A stretch of DNA of 64,000 nucleotides from the NCBI GenBank assembly GCA_944390485.1, contig CALXPQ010000002.1:186001-250000 (forward strand), given 5' to 3'. The stretch comes from Veillonellales bacterium. GTDB taxonomy: Bacteria > Bacillota > Negativicutes > Veillonellales > Dialisteraceae. Shown piece after piece: positions 25,394 through 33,018 of this stretch; position 1 is the stretch's first letter; every line of letters begins with the position of its first letter. Position numbers and translations under genes: made by a program. Under the pieces are notes generated by a model. That model did not search any database. It saw nothing but the letters and a program-made list of their open reading frames with translations, and was not told where the DNA came from.

Positions 25394-26991
25394 GGCTTGT
25401 CCGCTTCCATTTCATAGACCGTGCCCGAGGGGAGCGCCTTGTTTTCCGTGAAGCGGTCCCGGCCGCTCCATTCCGCGAAGGTGTCGGCGTCGCTCTTGTC
25501 CACGTAGAGGTAGACCGGGCCGTCCGCTCTGGCGAAGAGCTCATCCGTGGTGACCGTCGGGACGGCGTACTTCGTCTCCCAGCGGGCGTCGCGCTGCACC
25601 ATGCCCGCGTCGTATACGCGGACAGCCACCTCATCGGTGTAGTATGTGTAGGACGGGGGATAGCTCTTGAAGAAATAATGCTGCCCCGGCAGGCTGTGGA
25701 AATATTCGTTCATGTCGAGGGACGAGCGGGTGGCGATGTATCCCGTGAGGCCGCCGAAGACGAGGCACGAGAGTCCCACGGCCATGGCGGCGGACGAGAG
25801 GATGAGCATGCTGCCGTACTGCTTCTTCTTCCACTGCGTGACGAGGAGGAAGCCGCTGTACACGGCGATGACGTAGTACGAGAGGAAGTCCCCCGGGAGG
25901 AAGTACGTCCCTGCGGCGATGGCTACGAGCGTCAGCAGGTACGGATAGACCAGCGCGCCGTGGACGAGCTTCGAATCGGAGCTGAGGAATTCCTTCAGGG
26001 TGAGCGCCGCCAGCACGATGGCCGGCGCGACGGCGATGTAGGTGTAGGTGATGTACTTCGTCGCCACGAGGGTGTAGAAGAGGATCGTGCCCCAGCACCA
26101 GATCATGAGGAAATCATAGAGCGTGTCCCGCTCTTTCCAGCGCTTCACCATGGAGTAGAAGGACAGCCCCGTCCACGGGAGGAGCGCCACCGGGAGCACG
26201 AGGAGGTAGTAGAAGAAATAGTTGTCCTCCGGATGTTCGGACGAGAGCGCGCGGGTCACGTTGTGGAGGCCGATGAGCTGGTCGAGGAAGACCTGGCCGT
26301 GCAGGCTGTACATGGTCCAGTACCACGGCGCGGCGATCAGGAGGAAGACCACCGGGCCCGCGGGGAAGAAGAGGCGGAGCACGTCCCGCACGGACCGGCG
26401 GGTGAGGCACCACAGGAAGAGGATCATCCCCGGCAGGACGAGGCCCACGGGGCCTTTGGCGAGGCACGCCAGGCCCGCCGCCGCCCAGGCGAGGGTGATG
26501 TGCTTCCCGCTCTTCTCGGTGACGCCGATGTAGCCGGAAAAGAGAGTGGGCAGGGTAAAGAGGAGAAGCATGCTGTCCGTGATGACCGCATGGGAGATGA
26601 TCCACACTTCGAGGGCCGTGCCGAGGAAAGCCGCCGCGCAGACCGCCATGTCGCGGTCCTTCGTGATGCGCATGACGTACCAGCCCATGAGCACCACTGT
26701 GAGCGCGCCGCAGAGCGCGGCCGGCAGGCGGGAGGCGAGATTCGTGAATCCGAAGACGGTGTACGACGCGGAAAGGAGCCAGTACACGAGCGCCGGCTTG
26801 TCATACCAGTACGTGCCGTAGATCTGCGGGGAGATCCAGTCGCCGGAGAGCACCATCTCTTTCGCGGTGAGGGCGTAGTTGGACTCCACCGGGTCGGTGA
26901 CGGGCATCTGCTGCGCGCCCCACAGGTACATGACGAAGGCCACGAAGAAGAGCATGCCCAGGATGACGGGGAAACGGAGAGGTCGATTCAT
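25390..26991 (-). CDS. GT39/PMT-family (ArnT-like) glycosyltransferase, copy 1
   Basis: 533 residues with about 11-12 membrane segments. The first periplasmic loop carries TDPVESNYALTAKEM and WYDKPALVYWL, the PMT/ArnT signature with the catalytic-type acid. FTNLASRLPAALCG and GLACLAKGPVGLVLPG are also family motifs. A soluble C-terminal part follows (~430-533). Such enzymes transfer a sugar from a polyprenyl-phosphate donor to lipid A, protein or glycan at the periplasmic face. The acceptor is unknown. It is operonic with a second copy upstream (39 bases apart) and dedA. Confidence 0.88.
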   Translation of the reverse strand: MNRPLRFPVILGMLFFVAFVMYLWGAQQMPVTDPVESNYALTAKEMVLSGDWISPQIYGTYWYDKPALVYWLLSASYTVFGFTNLASRLPAALCGALTVVLMGWYVMRITKDRDMAVCAAAFLGTALEVWIISHAVITDSMLLLFTLPTLFSGYIGVTEKSGKHITLAWAAAGLACLAKGPVGLVLPGMILFLWCLTRRSVRDVLRLFFPAGPVVFLLIAAPWYWTMYSLHGQVFLDQLIGLHNVTRALSSEHPEDNYFFYYLLVLPVALLPWTGLSFYSMVKRWKERDTLYDFLMIWCWGTILFYTLVATKYITYTYIAVAPAIVLAALTLKEFLSSDSKLVHGALVYPYLLTLVAIAAGTYFLPGDFLSYYVIAVYSGFLLVTQWKKKQYGSMLILSSAAMAVGLSCLVFGGLTGYIATRSSLDMNEYFHSLPGQHYFFKSYPPSYTYYTDEVAVRVYDAGMVQRDARWETKYAVPTVTTDELFARADGPVYLYVDKSDADTFAEWSGRDRFTENKALPSGTVYEMEADKP

Positions 26992-27030
26992 TTTTGTTTT
27001 TTCACCTGACAGTATGGAACACAGAGAAAA

Positions 27031-28548
27031 TCAGGATTTCCGGAGGAAGTACGCCGCAGGCGTCTCCCACACGGTGCGCCACCGGGCGCGTTCTTCGTCC
27101 GGCCAGTCGCGGCAGAGCTTCTTCTGCACGAGGAGGTACGCGTCGCCGGGGATGTCTTCCGCAGGCTGCCGGAGGTCGGGCATGCGGAGGCCGTACAGGT
27201 CGTGGTAGAACGCCGACGCCGGCCGGTAGAACGGGTCGATGTAGAGCGGCACCCCTTCGTCCCGCTCGGTGAGGAGCACCTTCATGGAGAGGTCCGGCGA
27301 GGTGAACTGTTCGCGCACCGGAGCGGCGAAGAGCGTCCACACCGCGCAGACGAGGAAGAGCGGGAGAGCCCCCTGCAGGAGGAGGAAGAGCTTCGGCCGC
27401 CCCCACCGGTACGCCCGCGCCCCGGCGAGCCCCAGGAGGAGCAGAACGAAGGCGGTGCCGTACCGCACCGTGTCGCCTCCGGCGGGCGTGAGCGGCGCGA
27501 GGCCGACGGCCGCCGCGGTGAGCCCCAGGAAGAAAATGTGGAGCTGCGGGAAGAGCCGGCCCGGCGGCCGGTCCAGGAGTTCTTCCAGATAGAGCGCCGT
27601 CAGCACGGCGAGCGCCGGGTACATGGGCAGGATGTACGAGAAGAGCTGCGTGGACGACGCGGAGAAGAAGAGGAAGATGAACGCGGCCCACACGATGAAG
27701 TAGAGCTTCACCGGATCGGACGCGAAGCGCCGGAGCCGCGTGAGCATGCCGCACACCGCGCCCGTCCAGGGGAAGCACCCCGCGGTGAGCACCACGAGGT
27801 AGAGCCACCAGTGGTCTTTCCCCGCGTGCTCCGGCTCGGTGAAGCGCACCAGATTGTGGTAGCCGAGGAACGTATCGATGAAAGGCTGGCCGTGCACGGC
27901 GGTCATGTAAAGGTACCACGGCAGGCCCACCGCGCAGGCGAGCGGGATGCCCCAGTACCATTTGAGCGCCATCACGCGGCGGAACGTGAACTGCCGCTGC
28001 GCGAGGAGCCAGAGCCCCACGATGAGCGCGGGGAATCCGAAGCCGATGGGCCCCTTCGCCAGGAGGGCCAGGCCGCAGGCGATGTAGGCGGTGACGTACC
28101 GCTCCCGCACGAAAGAGAAGAGCGCCACCGTGAGCGCCGCGGTGAGCGTCATGTCCGTCACGGCCGAACGGGCGATGACCACGAACTCGAGGGACGTGGC
28201 GAGGATCAGCGCCGCGAGGAACGCCGTCCGCCGGGAGAAGAGCTGCTCCGTCTCGTGCCACACGTAGAGCACCGTGAGTGCCGCGATGAGCGCCGACGGC
28301 AGGCGGGCGGAAAAGGTGGAGACGCCCAGCACGGAGAAAGACAGTGCTTCCAGCCAGTAGAAGAGAGGCGGCTTGTCATACCAGAACTCGCCGTAGATGC
28401 GGGGAGAAAGCCAGTCCCCCGTGGCGAGCATCTCCTTCGCGGTCTCGCCGTACACCGGTTCGTCCGGGTCGAGGAGAGGCACGTTCCAGAGAAACAGAAG
28501 AAACAGGATGAGACAATACACAAAAAGATATTTCCGGTCAGAGGTCAC
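27031..28548 (-). CDS. GT39/PMT-family (ArnT-like) glycosyltransferase, copy 2
   Basis: 505 residues and homologous to the next gene: LDPDEPVYGETAKEMLATGDW, WYDKPPLFYWLEAL, STFSARLPSALIAAL and ALLAKGPIGFGFPAL align throughout. About 11 membrane helices plus a periplasmic C-terminus. The acid-rich first loop (DPDEP) is canonical, whereas copy 1 has TDPVES, so the two may differ in donor or acceptor. It uses a polyprenyl-linked sugar (family knowledge). dedA lies 4 bases upstream, so the two are co-translated or tightly co-transcribed. Confidence 0.9.
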   Translation of the reverse strand: MTSDRKYLFVYCLILFLLFLWNVPLLDPDEPVYGETAKEMLATGDWLSPRIYGEFWYDKPPLFYWLEALSFSVLGVSTFSARLPSALIAALTVLYVWHETEQLFSRRTAFLAALILATSLEFVVIARSAVTDMTLTAALTVALFSFVRERYVTAYIACGLALLAKGPIGFGFPALIVGLWLLAQRQFTFRRVMALKWYWGIPLACAVGLPWYLYMTAVHGQPFIDTFLGYHNLVRFTEPEHAGKDHWWLYLVVLTAGCFPWTGAVCGMLTRLRRFASDPVKLYFIVWAAFIFLFFSASSTQLFSYILPMYPALAVLTALYLEELLDRPPGRLFPQLHIFFLGLTAAAVGLAPLTPAGGDTVRYGTAFVLLLLGLAGARAYRWGRPKLFLLLQGALPLFLVCAVWTLFAAPVREQFTSPDLSMKVLLTERDEGVPLYIDPFYRPASAFYHDLYGLRMPDLRQPAEDIPGDAYLLVQKKLCRDWPDEERARWRTVWETPAAYFLRKS

Positions 28549-28552
28549 AGCA

Positions 28553-29140
28553 TCATTTCTCCTTCACACGGCGGAGATAGAAATAGACGGCGAGGATCGC
28601 GGCGACGAGCACGACGGACCCGGCGGCGATCTCGTAATGGTAGTCCAGGATCGTCTGCCAGTTGTCCCCGAGGACGGAGCCCACGTACACGAGGAGGATC
28701 GTCCACGGCACGGTGCCCGCGATGGTGAAGAGCATGAACTCGGGCAGCGGGTACTGGGCGATGCCGGCGGGCAGCGAGATGAACGTGCGGATGCCCGGCA
28801 GAAGGCGGCCCGTGAAGACCGCGATGCCCCCGTACCGCTGGAACCACGAGTCTGCGGCGATGAGCTTCTTTCCCGACAGGTGCATGTGCTGCCCGTACTT
28901 CAGGAGCACCGTGCGTCCGCCCTTCGCGCCGATCCAGTAGGAGCCGAGCGAGCCCGCCAGGCCCGCCGCCGTCCCCACGAGGACCGTCGGCCAGAAGGAG
29001 AAGATCTCCTGCGACACGAGGAAGCCCGCGAAGCCGAGCACGATCTCGCTGGGGATGGGCACGTTCATGTTCTCCAGCACCATCGTCGCGAAGAGCGCGA
29101 GATAGCCCCAGTCCGTGAGAAATTCAGTAATCAGTTCCAT
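28553..29140 (-). CDS. DedA family membrane protein
   Basis: 195 residues from ATG 29140; an upstream GTG (29170) falls at the predicted transcription start and has no SD. Four or more hydrophobic segments. Family motifs: LENMNVPIPSEIVLGFAGFL with the conserved Glu, and FTGRLLPGIRTFISLPAGIA with the paired Arg (F-x-R-x-x-P-x-x-R). Members of this family flip undecaprenyl phosphate or phospholipids across the inner membrane (established for some). Next to two polyprenyl-phosphate-sugar-dependent glycosyltransferases, a carrier-recycling role is attractive. Confidence 0.9.
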   Translation of the reverse strand: MELITEFLTDWGYLALFATMVLENMNVPIPSEIVLGFAGFLVSQEIFSFWPTVLVGTAAGLAGSLGSYWIGAKGGRTVLLKYGQHMHLSGKKLIAADSWFQRYGGIAVFTGRLLPGIRTFISLPAGIAQYPLPEFMLFTIAGTVPWTILLVYVGSVLGDNWQTILDYHYEIAAGSVVLVAAILAVYFYLRRVKEK

Positions 29141-29176
29141 CGGTCTATTCCCCATTCCGTAAAAAATCACATATAA

Positions 29177-29205
29177 AATATATCATTATATAATAGGCGG
29201 GTCAA
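29177..29205 (-). promoter_or_regulatory. dedA operon promoter
   Basis: Minus strand TTGACC (29205-29200), 17 bp, TGA-extended TATATT (29182-29177). It diverges from the SBP promoter at 29236. Confidence 0.65.
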
Positions 29206-29235
29206 CGCGGGGCCCGGCAGCGGCTTTACACAGAG

Positions 29236-29264
29236 TTGACGGAGATTTCCTTCCCTGATAGTAT
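29236..29264 (+). promoter_or_regulatory. Promoter of the first amino-acid-binding protein gene
   Basis: TTGACG, 17 bp, TAGTAT with TGA extension (29256-29264). A strong match. Confidence 0.75.
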
Positions 29265-29326
29265 AGGGAGAAGAAAAGCACAGATATACAACATGCTAAA
29301 CAGTGATGAAACAGGGAGGTTTGCAC

Positions 29327-30112
29327 ATGTTCGGAAAGAAATGGAAACTGATTCTCGCGGCGGGCGCGCTGGCGGCGGCCGTGGCGGTCACGGGCTGCGG
29401 CGGCTCTTCGTCTTCCGGCGCGTCCGCTCCGGCGGACGGCATCGTCCGCGTCGGCGCGGAGACCACCTATCCGCCGTTCGAATTCACGCAGGACGACAAG
29501 TACGTGGGCTTCGACATCGACCTGGCGGACGCCGTGGTGAAGCAGATGGGCGGCAAGATGGAATTCAAGAGCATGGGCTTCGACGCGCTCATCCCGGCGC
29601 TCCAGAGCGGGCAGATCGACCTCATCGCCTCCGGCATGGACGTGACGCCCGAGCGGGAGAAGCAGGTGGCGTTCAGCGACATCTATTTCGACCAGTCCGG
29701 CAAGGTGATCATCGTCCCGAAGGACAATGACCAGATCCACGACTGGGCGGACCTCTCCGGCAAGGTGGTCGGCGCGCAGGTTGGCACGAAGCAGGTGGAA
29801 TTCGCTCAGGAAGCGGGCGCGAGCCAGGTGAAGCAGTTCGACTCGAACTCTCAGGCTTTCATGGAGCTCAATGCGAAGACCGTGGACGCGGTGGTCATCG
29901 ACGCGCCGGTGGGCATGTACTATCTGAAGCAGGGCGCGGACAAGGACCTGAAGATCGTGGGCACGCCGAAAGAATCGGTGGGCTTCGCCTTCGCCGTGAA
30001 GAAGGACAACAAGGAGCTTCAGGACAAGGTGAACAAAGCGCTGAAGGAACTGAAGGAAAACGGCACGTACGACAAGATCTACGAGAAGTGGTTCGGCGCG
30101 TCCGGGAAATAA
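29327..30112 (+). CDS. Amino acid ABC transporter substrate-binding lipoprotein (orphan)
   Basis: 261 residues from ATG 29327 (SD AGGGAGG). Signal peptide with lipobox AVTGC (Cys at ~24). The mature part is a family-3 periplasmic binding protein: GAETTYPPFEFTQDDKYVGF, LIASGMDVTPEREKQVAFSD, and the C-terminal NGTYDKIYEKWFG. It captures a polar amino acid and hands it to an ABC permease. No permease or ATPase is adjacent, so it must use a system elsewhere. It is followed by a terminator and a paralogue of identical length. Confidence 0.93.
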   Translation: MFGKKWKLILAAGALAAAVAVTGCGGSSSSGASAPADGIVRVGAETTYPPFEFTQDDKYVGFDIDLADAVVKQMGGKMEFKSMGFDALIPALQSGQIDLIASGMDVTPEREKQVAFSDIYFDQSGKVIIVPKDNDQIHDWADLSGKVVGAQVGTKQVEFAQEAGASQVKQFDSNSQAFMELNAKTVDAVVIDAPVGMYYLKQGADKDLKIVGTPKESVGFAFAVKKDNKELQDKVNKALKELKENGTYDKIYEKWFGASGK

Positions 30113-30124
30113 GCGAGGCACAGG

Positions 30125-30151
30125 AGGCGCCGGGGAGACCCGGTGCCTTTT
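30125..30151 (+). terminator. Intrinsic terminator after the first SBP gene
   Basis: 10-bp stem (30125-30134 / 30139-30148) with a GAGA loop and one G-T pair. Only four Ts follow, so it may be leaky. Confidence 0.7.
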
Positions 30152-30279
30152 CGTATAGCCGGGAAGCGGCGCGGCGCGCGGGCCCATAGGGATTTTCTAT
30201 AGGCGCGCCGCGGGCGGCTTCTGTATAATGAGGCAGATGAAAAGGAGTGCCGCAAAGCGCGGCAGAATGGAGGAATCGT

Positions 30280-31065
30280 ATGAAACAGAGAAGATGGGCG
30301 GCTCTCGCTGCAGCGGGCCTGTGCGCCGTCATGCTGGCGGGCGGATGCAGCAGCCTCACCGGTTCGTATTCCGGCGCCGTGCAGGAGAAGAAGGAAAAGG
30401 TGCTCCGCGTCGGTTCGGACCTGAACTATCCGCCGTTCGAATACAAGGCGGACGGGAAAGTGACCGGCTTCGACATGGAGCTCATCGCCGCCGTGGCGGA
30501 CCGCATGGGCGCGAAGCTTGAAGTGGAGGACATCACCTTCGGCGACCTCATCTCCGCAGTGAAGGACAACAAGGTGGACGCGGTCATCTCCGGCATGGAA
30601 GGGACCGACGCCCGGGCGAAAGACCTCACCTTCTGCGATCCCTACATCGAGAAGGCGGGCTACTCCATCCTGAAGAACGCCGGCGACGACTCCATCCGCG
30701 GCTGGGAAGACCTCTCCGGCAAGGTGGTGGGCACGCAGGCGGGCACGCGCCATACGGAGCTCTCCGTCGATTTCGGGGCGGAACGAGTGCAGGCCTTCGA
30801 TGAGAAAGAGAACGTCATTCGCGCGCTGAAGGACGGCCGCGTGGAAGCGGCGGTGCTCGACACGCCGGTGGCGGCGTACTACGCGAAGCAGGACAGCGCC
30901 CTCGCCGTGGCGGGCGAGCCAAAGCTCTCCGCCCACGGGCTGGTCATCGCCGTGAAGAAAGGCAATACGGAGCTCCAGAAAGAGATCAACGGCGCGCTGA
31001 AATCTCTCCGCGACGACGGCACGTACGACAAACTGTACAAAAACTGGTTCGGCGGAGCGCAGTGA
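30280..31065 (+). CDS. Amino acid ABC transporter substrate-binding lipoprotein (orphan, second copy)
   Basis: 261 residues from ATG 30280 (ATGGAGG SD). Lipobox LAGGC. Family-3 binding protein: VGSDLNYPPFEYKADGKVTG, DAVISGMEGTDARAKDLTFC, and C-terminal DGTYDKLYKNWFGG. It is clearly a paralogue of the preceding gene, although the sequences have diverged through the ligand cleft. This suggests duplication followed by a change of ligand. A -10 (TATAAT, 30224-30229) precedes it. No permease gene is nearby. Confidence 0.93.
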   Translation: MKQRRWAALAAAGLCAVMLAGGCSSLTGSYSGAVQEKKEKVLRVGSDLNYPPFEYKADGKVTGFDMELIAAVADRMGAKLEVEDITFGDLISAVKDNKVDAVISGMEGTDARAKDLTFCDPYIEKAGYSILKNAGDDSIRGWEDLSGKVVGTQAGTRHTELSVDFGAERVQAFDEKENVIRALKDGRVEAAVLDTPVAAYYAKQDSALAVAGEPKLSAHGLVIAVKKGNTELQKEINGALKSLRDDGTYDKLYKNWFGGAQ

Positions 31066-31073
31066 ACCGAAAG

Positions 31074-31101
31074 AAGGCAGGCCGTGGGGTCTGCCTTTTT
31101 T
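31074..31101 (+). terminator. Intrinsic terminator after the second SBP gene
   Basis: AAGGCAG/CTGCCTT arms around a 10-base loop, then a T run. Confidence 0.8.
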
Positions 31102-31133
31102 GTATCTTCGAAACAGGAATAAGGAGAGTGGAC

Positions 31134-31523
31134 ATGAAACCCTTTGACACTGATCACAAGCTGCCGGACGGGATGACGATGGCAGACAAATTCGGAGATC
31201 CCGGCAGGATTGATATCCTGGCAGAAACCAAAGCGGGAGAAGTGCTGATGATTCTGGTCTGCCATGGCTTTATTGATGGGGCCCCGGAGACGCAAAAAGC
31301 GCTGCTGGATAAGATGCGGGGCTATCTGAATCATACACAGAGCGGGAAATTTCGGGAAACATATGCGGATTGGCCTGTGATTTTGCGGGTCGCTTTTAAT
31401 GAAATCCCCGATCAGCGGGTGATGGCACTGCTCAGCCGGTGCCTGCCCTGGGCGGCTGATTATGGCGTTAAACTGGAATTTGAAATCGAAGGGAAACAGG
31501 TGCGCTTTGTGGAGCGGGGCTGA
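31134..31523 (+). CDS. DUF6572-like small protein
   Basis: 129 residues from ATG 31134 (SD AAGGAGAG). A pattern of IDILAE...EVLMILVCH, then ALLDKMRGYLNHTQSGKF and VILRVAFNEIPDQ, ending in a LEFEIEG strand, resembles DUF6572 proteins (tentative, from memory of the family). Soluble, with no signal peptide. Function unknown. Base composition is lower in G+C than neighbours, and the next gene also encodes a small DUF protein; such pairs often occur as accessory or immunity-type genes. Confidence 0.55.
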   Translation: MKPFDTDHKLPDGMTMADKFGDPGRIDILAETKAGEVLMILVCHGFIDGAPETQKALLDKMRGYLNHTQSGKFRETYADWPVILRVAFNEIPDQRVMALLSRCLPWAADYGVKLEFEIEGKQVRFVERG

Positions 31524-31559
31524 CTCCCGGTCAGGGAGAAGGAAAGGAGGGCAAGCGAA

Positions 31560-32051
31560 ATGGGAATGTATGCCAATTATCGACCGATGGCAGACGGGGA
31601 CCTGGAAAAGCGTTTTGGTCTTGATGACGTAGAGGAATTACAGGAAAATGAGGAGCTGGAGATATGCAACATCGACAAAATGTGGGACGCACTGCATTTT
31701 TTACTGACTGGGCGATCTGCTGAGGAACCGATAGAAGGGCATTTACTCAGTGAAGCGATCGTTGGACAGCGGAATCTGTCCGGAGAGGACGGGGACGAAT
31801 GGATAGCGGGCACAAAAGCAGATAGAGTAAAAGAAATCGCACAGGCTTTGCAAAAAATTGATTTTGAAACGTACCTTGCCAACTTTGACCGGAGCGCGTT
31901 TTCCCGCAACCGGATTTATCCCGACATCTGGGAATACGAAGAGGAAGAAGAGGAAATCAAAGAAGATCTGCAAATTTCCTTCGAAACACTGAAAGCGTTT
32001 TATGAAAAAATGGCAGCACGGGGAAGCGCCGTTTTGGTATCCATCTATTGA
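31560..32051 (+). CDS. DUF1877 (YfbM-like) protein
   Basis: 163 residues from ATG 31560 (AAAGGAGG, spacing 9). MGMYANYRPMADGDLEKRF and CNIDKMWDALHFLLTG are the DUF1877/YfbM hallmarks, with the acidic central segment WEYEEEEEEIKEDL near 120-135. Cytoplasmic. The function is not established; members are seen among immunity-type proteins of polymorphic toxin loci (family knowledge). It forms a low-G+C pair with the preceding gene. No toxin gene is visible, so an immunity role is only a possibility. Confidence 0.8.
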   Translation: MGMYANYRPMADGDLEKRFGLDDVEELQENEELEICNIDKMWDALHFLLTGRSAEEPIEGHLLSEAIVGQRNLSGEDGDEWIAGTKADRVKEIAQALQKIDFETYLANFDRSAFSRNRIYPDIWEYEEEEEEIKEDLQISFETLKAFYEKMAARGSAVLVSIY

Positions 32052-32168
32052 CGCGTCCGTCGCAGCGGCGGGAGCAAAGAGAAAGTCGGCCGGGAGGCAA
32101 TCATCAAGGCGGGAGCGCACGGCGGGGCGACTCGCCTTTTCTTTTTATATCGGATACGGCTACATAAT

Positions 32169-32183
32169 TGAGAATGACTCTCT
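32169..32183 (+). promoter_or_regulatory. Fur-box-like site upstream of the suf operon
   Basis: TGAGAAT-G-ACTCTCT matches the 7-1-7 Fur consensus TGATAATnATTATCA at 10 of 14 positions. It lies immediately upstream of the -35. Confidence 0.5.
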
Positions 32184-32187
32184 TTTA

Positions 32188-32216
32188 TTTACAGGCATTG
32201 CCATATCATGTACAAT
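32188..32216 (+). promoter_or_regulatory. suf operon promoter
   Basis: TTTACA (32188-32193), 17 bp, TACAAT (32211-32216). Confidence 0.75.
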
Positions 32217-32264
32217 ATGGAAAGAGTTAGATTTATTTCAACATTTCCCTATAGAGGTGACATA

Positions 32265-33017
32265 ATGAGCGAATTACTCCGTATTGAAAATCTCCACGTC
32301 TCCGTGGGGGAGAAGGAGCTCCTGCACGGGCTCGACCTCACCGTGCGGGCCGGGGAGGTCCACGTCATCATGGGCGTGAACGGCGCGGGCAAGTCGACGC
32401 TGCTCCATGCCATCATGGGCAATCCGGCTTACACGGTGACGGAAGGGCGGATCTGGTTCGAGGGGCAGGACATCACGGAGCTCTCCACGGACAAGCGCGC
32501 CCGCCTGGGGCTCTTCCTCTCTTTCCAGGCGCCGATCTCCGTGGCGGGCATCTCCATGGAGAACTTCATCCGCACGGCGAAGACCGCCGTCAGCGGCCAG
32601 CAGCAGCGCCTCTTCCCCTTCAAGCGCCTCCTGAAGGCGCGCCTCCAGGACCTCGCCATGGACCCGTCCTACGCGGAGCGCTACCTGAACGATGGCTTCT
32701 CCGGCGGCGAGCGGAAGAAGAGCGAGATCCTCCAGATGCGCATCCTCGACCCGAAGCTGGCCATGCTCGACGAGACGGATTCCGGCCTCGACGTGGACGC
32801 GGTGCGCATCGTGTCGAAGAACATCTCCGATTTCCACAATGAAACCAACGCGGTCATCCTCATCACGCATCTGAACCAGATCCTGAAATTCATCCGGCCG
32901 GACCACGTGCACATCCTGATCGGCGGGCGGATCGTGAAGGAAGGCGGCCCGGAGCTGGTGGACGAAGTGGAGGCGAACGGCTTCGACGCGTACCGGAGCC
33001 TCGCCGGGGAGGCCTGA
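32265..33017 (+). CDS. sufC: Fe-S cluster assembly ATPase SufC
   Basis: 250 residues from ATG 32265 (AGAGGTGA SD). ABC ATPase motifs: Walker A GVNGAGKST (37-45), signature FSGGERKKSE (145-154), Walker B LAMLDETDSGLD, and the switch His in ITHLN. It drives conformational change of SufB and SufD in the cytoplasmic scaffold complex. First gene of sufCBDSU; sufB starts 1 base after its stop. The operon promoter has a Fur-like box, suggesting induction when iron is scarce. Confidence 0.97.
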   Translation: MSELLRIENLHVSVGEKELLHGLDLTVRAGEVHVIMGVNGAGKSTLLHAIMGNPAYTVTEGRIWFEGQDITELSTDKRARLGLFLSFQAPISVAGISMENFIRTAKTAVSGQQQRLFPFKRLLKARLQDLAMDPSYAERYLNDGFSGGERKKSEILQMRILDPKLAMLDETDSGLDVDAVRIVSKNISDFHNETNAVILITHLNQILKFIRPDHVHILIGGRIVKEGGPELVDEVEANGFDAYRSLAGEA

Positions 33018-33018
33018 C

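Noticed and set aside
29141-29170. GTG 29170 as the dedA start
   Set aside because: It lies at the predicted transcription start without an SD. ATG 29140 gives the normal DedA beginning.
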